A DNA stretch of 64,000 nucleotides from Deltaproteobacteria bacterium. Lineage in GTDB: Bacteria; Desulfobacterota_D; UBA1144; Nemesobacterales; UBA2774. The notes beneath the pieces were generated by a model. It had not been told where the DNA came from. It was given only the letters and a program-made list of their open reading frames with translations, and did not search any database. The stretch covers positions 480,534 to 544,533 of the forward strand of contig JAVKFU010000015.1 of NCBI GenBank assembly GCA_040223695.1, written 5' to 3'. The translations under genes and the position numbers were made by a program. This document shows, one piece after another, positions 61,473 through 64,000 of the stretch (its first letter is position 1; the number at the start of each line of letters is the position of its first letter).

Positions 61473-62204
61473 TTAAATCTTTTCTACCTTGGATAAATAA
61501 AGTTCCTTGAATTCCCGCGCGTCCATGCCGTCACGTGCACCTTCATACACCATGCGCCCGCCGGCCAGTATCCCGACCCTGTCACTCAGGTCGAGACCTT
61601 CGTCGATATTGTGAGTGGTCATGAGGATAGTGCGATTATCTGACTTGAGCAATGTGAGCATATTCCCGAAAACGCGCGCGCCGTGCTGATCGAGCCCGGT
61701 ATAGGGCTCATCGAGGAGGAGAATCGAAGGATCGTGCACAACGGCTCTTGCGACCGCAAGACGCTGCTTCATGCCCCGGCTGAAATTCCTGACGAGGTCG
61801 TGCATACGCGTCCCGAGGCCTACCCGATTGATTACATCCCTGGCCTTCCTGTCTATGTCCCAGACTTCGTAGAGCGTCCCGAAGAACTTTATGTTCTCAA
61901 ACGCGCTCAGGTTTTCGTAGAGAAACGGGTCGTGGGATATTACTCCCGTAATCTTCCTCACACTGTCGGCTTGCTTTTTCGTATCATATCCCGATACGGT
62001 AAGCGTTCCCGCGGAGGGTTTTATCAGCGTCGCAAGCAGTTTTATAAAAGTTGTCTTACCGGCGCCGTTAGGGCCGAAGAGTGTAAAGAACTCACCTTTT
62101 TTAATATCCAGATCTATGCCGCGGAGCGCTTCGAAATTACCGAACTCCTTTTTTATTCCCTCGGCTTTTATTTCATAGACGGGATTTTTGATCGAGTCAG
62201 GCAT
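61473..62204 (-). CDS. ccmA: CcmA haem exporter ATPase
   Basis: This 243-residue ABC ATPase has Walker A 'GPNGAGKTT', signature 'FSRGMKQRLAVARA' and Walker B 'ILLLDEPYTGLDQHG'. It powers release of haem-loaded CcmE with CcmB and CcmC. It is separated from ccmB by the P460-type gene, an unusual order. The assignment to ccm is by position, since the sequence alone could be another ABC ATPase; no other candidate is in the cluster. Confidence 0.85.
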   Translation of the reverse strand: MPDSIKNPVYEIKAEGIKKEFGNFEALRGIDLDIKKGEFFTLFGPNGAGKTTFIKLLATLIKPSAGTLTVSGYDTKKQADSVRKITGVISHDPFLYENLSAFENIKFFGTLYEVWDIDRKARDVINRVGLGTRMHDLVRNFSRGMKQRLAVARAVVHDPSILLLDEPYTGLDQHGARVFGNMLTLLKSDNRTILMTTHNIDEGLDLSDRVGILAGGRMVYEGARDGMDAREFKELYLSKVEKI

Positions 62205-62297
62205 GTCAGTGGCAGAAAGAAAATTACATTAAAAGCCGTGGGGTTGCAATCATGAGGCATCGTCATTATTCACGCCGGGAAATAAAGGGCGGCGTTT

Positions 62298-63329
62298 TCA
62301 GTACTTTAGCAGCGCATCCGTCCCGCCCAGGAGGTTTACCCAGTCATGCATCTTCCTCATTCCGTCGTCCAAATCGACGGTGGGCTCGTAACCCAGATCT
62401 CTCCTCGCTTTCTCGATCGAGTAACTTCTGCTCCCGGCGAGCGCGGCTACAGCGAATCTTGTAAGGACGGGCGGCTTTTCGGACTTGATAAGACGGTAGA
62501 CAACCTCCATAAACGCCGCACCCGAATATGCCAGCTTGTAAGGTATCGAGAAGCCGGGCTTCCAGTCTATACCCGCCGCCTTGAGCTGCTTCCGGAGAAA
62601 CTCCATATAACCTATTTTAACGCCGTCGTTTATAAAATAAATGTTCCCGGAGACGTTGCCCTTCTCGGCCGCGAGCAGAAGGGCGTGGGCAAGATTGTCC
62701 ACATGACACGGGGTTACGGTTCTCTCTCCGCTTCCCATGGGGAAGAGTATTCCCTTCTTCGCAGCCATGGCGACGCGCGGGAGAATCACGGTATCGCCTG
62801 CGCCCCAAACGTTCGACGGCCTTATAACTACCGTTTCCAGGCTCTTATTACTGTTAAAACTCAGCACAAGCTTCTCGGCGTCCGCCTTGGAGGCGTTGTA
62901 GTTATCATTGTACTTATCCCTGTAGGGAAATGTCTCGTCAATATCCGTGAGGTTGTGTACGTTCCAGAAATCGGATTTCCACACTACGGTGGAAGAGCTC
63001 ATATGTACGAACCTTTTGACGCCCGAATTAAGGGAGGCTTCGAGAAGCGTCCTTGTGGCGTCCACATTGTACCTGTAGAAATCCTCTCTCTCGCCCCAGT
63101 CCGAGACGAGGGCCGCGAGGTGGAATACCACATTCCCGCCTTTCGGAAGCCTCTTTAAGGATTCGGTGTCTCCCAGGTCGCCGTGAACAAGCTCCACCCC
63201 AAGCTCCTTAAGAATCTTCACGTCGCTCGTGTCCCTGACGAGGCATCTGACCTTGTAGCCCTTCTCCACAAGCTCCTCGACGAGCCTTCCGCCTATAAAA
63301 CCCGTACCCCCTGTGACAACCGCTTTCAT
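62298..63329 (-). CDS. NAD-dependent epimerase/dehydratase family protein
   Basis: This 343-residue extended SDR has 'GGTGFIGG' (7-14) for NAD binding and the catalytic Y144-x3-K148 ('YNASK'). The C-terminal part ('RRDLGYEPTVDLDDGMRKM') is that of 3-beta-hydroxysteroid dehydrogenase or HpnA-like members, which act on sterols, hopanoids or sugars. Its substrate is not known. It lies 94 bp upstream of ccmA on the same strand and is not linked by function. Confidence 0.82.
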   Translation of the reverse strand: MKAVVTGGTGFIGGRLVEELVEKGYKVRCLVRDTSDVKILKELGVELVHGDLGDTESLKRLPKGGNVVFHLAALVSDWGEREDFYRYNVDATRTLLEASLNSGVKRFVHMSSSTVVWKSDFWNVHNLTDIDETFPYRDKYNDNYNASKADAEKLVLSFNSNKSLETVVIRPSNVWGAGDTVILPRVAMAAKKGILFPMGSGERTVTPCHVDNLAHALLLAAEKGNVSGNIYFINDGVKIGYMEFLRKQLKAAGIDWKPGFSIPYKLAYSGAAFMEVVYRLIKSEKPPVLTRFAVAALAGSRSYSIEKARRDLGYEPTVDLDDGMRKMHDWVNLLGGTDALLKY

Positions 63330-63445
63330 TTATAAAGCTCTCCCGACGTACAAGGCGTCCACTGCAGCTTCAATTAATATACTCTTAAACCGGGAATGGC
63401 GTCAAAAAGAAAGGAAACAATTCATGATTCACGGGGAGGCATGAA

Positions 63446-63674
63446 AGAAATCGGATATGAGCTTACATCATGCGCCTCAGCACATAACATGTGCTCGCAT
63501 TCGGGAGCAACGAAACTGACGAGGATGATCGACCAGACCGGGGAGCCAGAAAGAAATCGGATATGAGCGCACATTGTGCGTCAGCGGAGTCGGAACGATA
63601 CCGCCCCCGCAATTATTAAAAATGAGGAGCTCAGAAGAAATCGTAGAAGCACACCATCATGTGTGCTTGGTCAG
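63446..63674. repeat. Three-copy short repeat with small hairpins
   Basis: Units at 63446-63480, 63552-63584 and 63636-63674 each begin AGAAATCG, contain a GC-ending ACA/TGT hairpin or part of one, and end TCAG. The best stem is AAGCACAC/GTGTGCTT (63648-63655 and 63661-63668). The spacing is irregular (about 106 and 84 bp), so this is not CRISPR; the units look like REP-type elements. The rest of the 345-bp gap 63330-63674 holds nothing else I can support. Confidence 0.65.
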
Positions 63675-63893
63675 TTAGTTGTAAGTAGCGAGCCAGTTTT
63701 CCATCCACTCTCTGGTTTTTTCAGCAAGCTCTTTACTCGATGTCGACGAAATCTTGTTTTCATCGAGAAAGACCCCCCAATAAGTAATGGGCGTGTGAAA
63801 GTCTCTGATATGAAGCTCCCTATTCATACCGACAGCCTCATGCGAGCAATCGCAAGAAGGTTCCACTGTATATGGGGCGATAGTTATCTCCAT
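63675..63893 (-). CDS. Small hypothetical protein
   Basis: The protein has 72 residues, with a 'GAGGTGAAG' site and a good sigma-54 promoter about 60 bp upstream. The chain is soluble: 'MEITIAPYTVEPSCDCSHE' at the start, a Trp-containing core ('TPITYWGVFLDENKI') and a C-terminal helix ('KELAEKTREWMENWLATY'). There is no family I know. A longer plus-strand frame over the same region lacks such signals. The repeat unit at 63636-63674 abuts its stop. Confidence 0.6.
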   Translation of the reverse strand: MEITIAPYTVEPSCDCSHEAVGMNRELHIRDFHTPITYWGVFLDENKISSTSSKELAEKTREWMENWLATYN

Positions 63894-63953
63894 TTGTCTT
63901 CACCTCGCTATATTTATTTGAAAACCTGCATATCACACATTGCAATTATAATA

Positions 63954-63970
63954 AGCAATTATCATGCCAA
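63954..63970 (-). promoter_or_regulatory. Sigma-54 promoter
   Basis: Minus-strand TTGGCATG-ATAA-TTGCT matches the consensus YTGGCACG-N4-TTGCW at all but one position, with exact GG-N10-GC spacing. The start point would be near 63943, about 50 nt before the ATG of the small gene at 63893. Confidence 0.7.
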
Positions 63971-64000
63971 TTGACAAATTAAGCATTAATGTCATGAATT

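Noticed and set aside
62346-63158. Plus-strand frame of 270 codons opposite the epimerase gene
   Set aside because: The minus strand encodes a complete SDR with Y-x3-K and the NAD loop, so this frame is a shadow.
63446-63674. Repeats considered as a CRISPR array
   Set aside because: Only three divergent units with unequal spacing and internal hairpins; no cas gene.
63576-63974. Plus-strand frame of 132 codons near the right edge
   Set aside because: It lacks a start signal and lies opposite a frame with a good ribosome site and sigma-54 promoter.

Overview
The window reads as one contiguous piece of chromosome from a Gram-negative, respiring bacterium of roughly 50% GC. Outer-membrane-type lipoproteins, periplasmic c-type cytochromes, System I cytochrome c maturation, a Sec-exported nitrous oxide reductase and a futalosine-type menaquinone gene point to a facultative or strict anaerobe that respires through menaquinone. 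Phylum cannot be fixed from sequence alone. The mix would fit lineages formerly placed with the Deltaproteobacteria or nearby candidate phyla, but that is a weak inference. I see no rRNA, tRNA, CRISPR array or IS transposase.

Layout. 1-17 kb is mostly housekeeping and envelope genes: transporters, an adenine deaminase-type hydrolase, a PTS HPr/EI pair without permeases, an envelope operon (transglutaminase, TPR lipoprotein, LolB-like lipoprotein), mqnC, a Trp/Tyr/His-rich surface protein, glycogen synthase, a KDPG-type aldolase, a Fur/PerR regulator and a nitroreductase-like protein. At 16.4-17.6 kb an AT-rich PD-(D/E)XK nuclease gene sits between two copies of the 3' end of the nitroreductase-like gene, which looks like an insertion. 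17.9-20.7 kb is a three-gene operon (CYTH-CHAD, ParA ATPase, CYTH) suggestive of polyphosphate biology, followed by a trypsin-fold protein that has lost its catalytic His and Ser.

23-39.6 kb is a stress or dormancy island: Hsp20, four tandem-domain and one single-domain universal stress proteins, two CBS proteins, a K+ channel, an APH/P-loop kinase, a VIT1/CCC1 transporter, a P-type ATPase and an FMN glutamate synthase-like enzyme. The gene content strongly recalls the mycobacterial DosR regulon. 39.7-47.8 kb is a clade II nos cluster (cytochrome c, nosZ, two uncharacterised proteins, nosD, nosF, nosY, nosL) followed by a TetR gene. 48-50.5 kb holds sufS, sufU and a CBS protein; 50.6-53 kb holds a fused cobA-hemD and rsmE. 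53-62.2 kb is a cytochrome c maturation cluster of unusual type: CcmE carries Cys in place of the haem-binding His, a CcmD-like tail is fused to a lipoprotein, no CcmG or CcmH is visible, and a P460-type cytochrome separates ccmA from ccmB. The window ends with an NAD-dependent epimerase, a small repeat family and a short gene behind a good sigma-54 promoter.

How it fits together. The ccm cluster supplies haem attachment for the cytochromes seen here, including the one that probably feeds electrons to NosZ; menaquinone made through mqnC is the likely quinone pool. Sigma-54-like -24/-12 elements lie before the nos operon, hsp20, a CBS gene and the last gene. A TetR gene at the end of the nos cluster has a candidate operator in its own promoter that matches a palindrome upstream of the nos operon.
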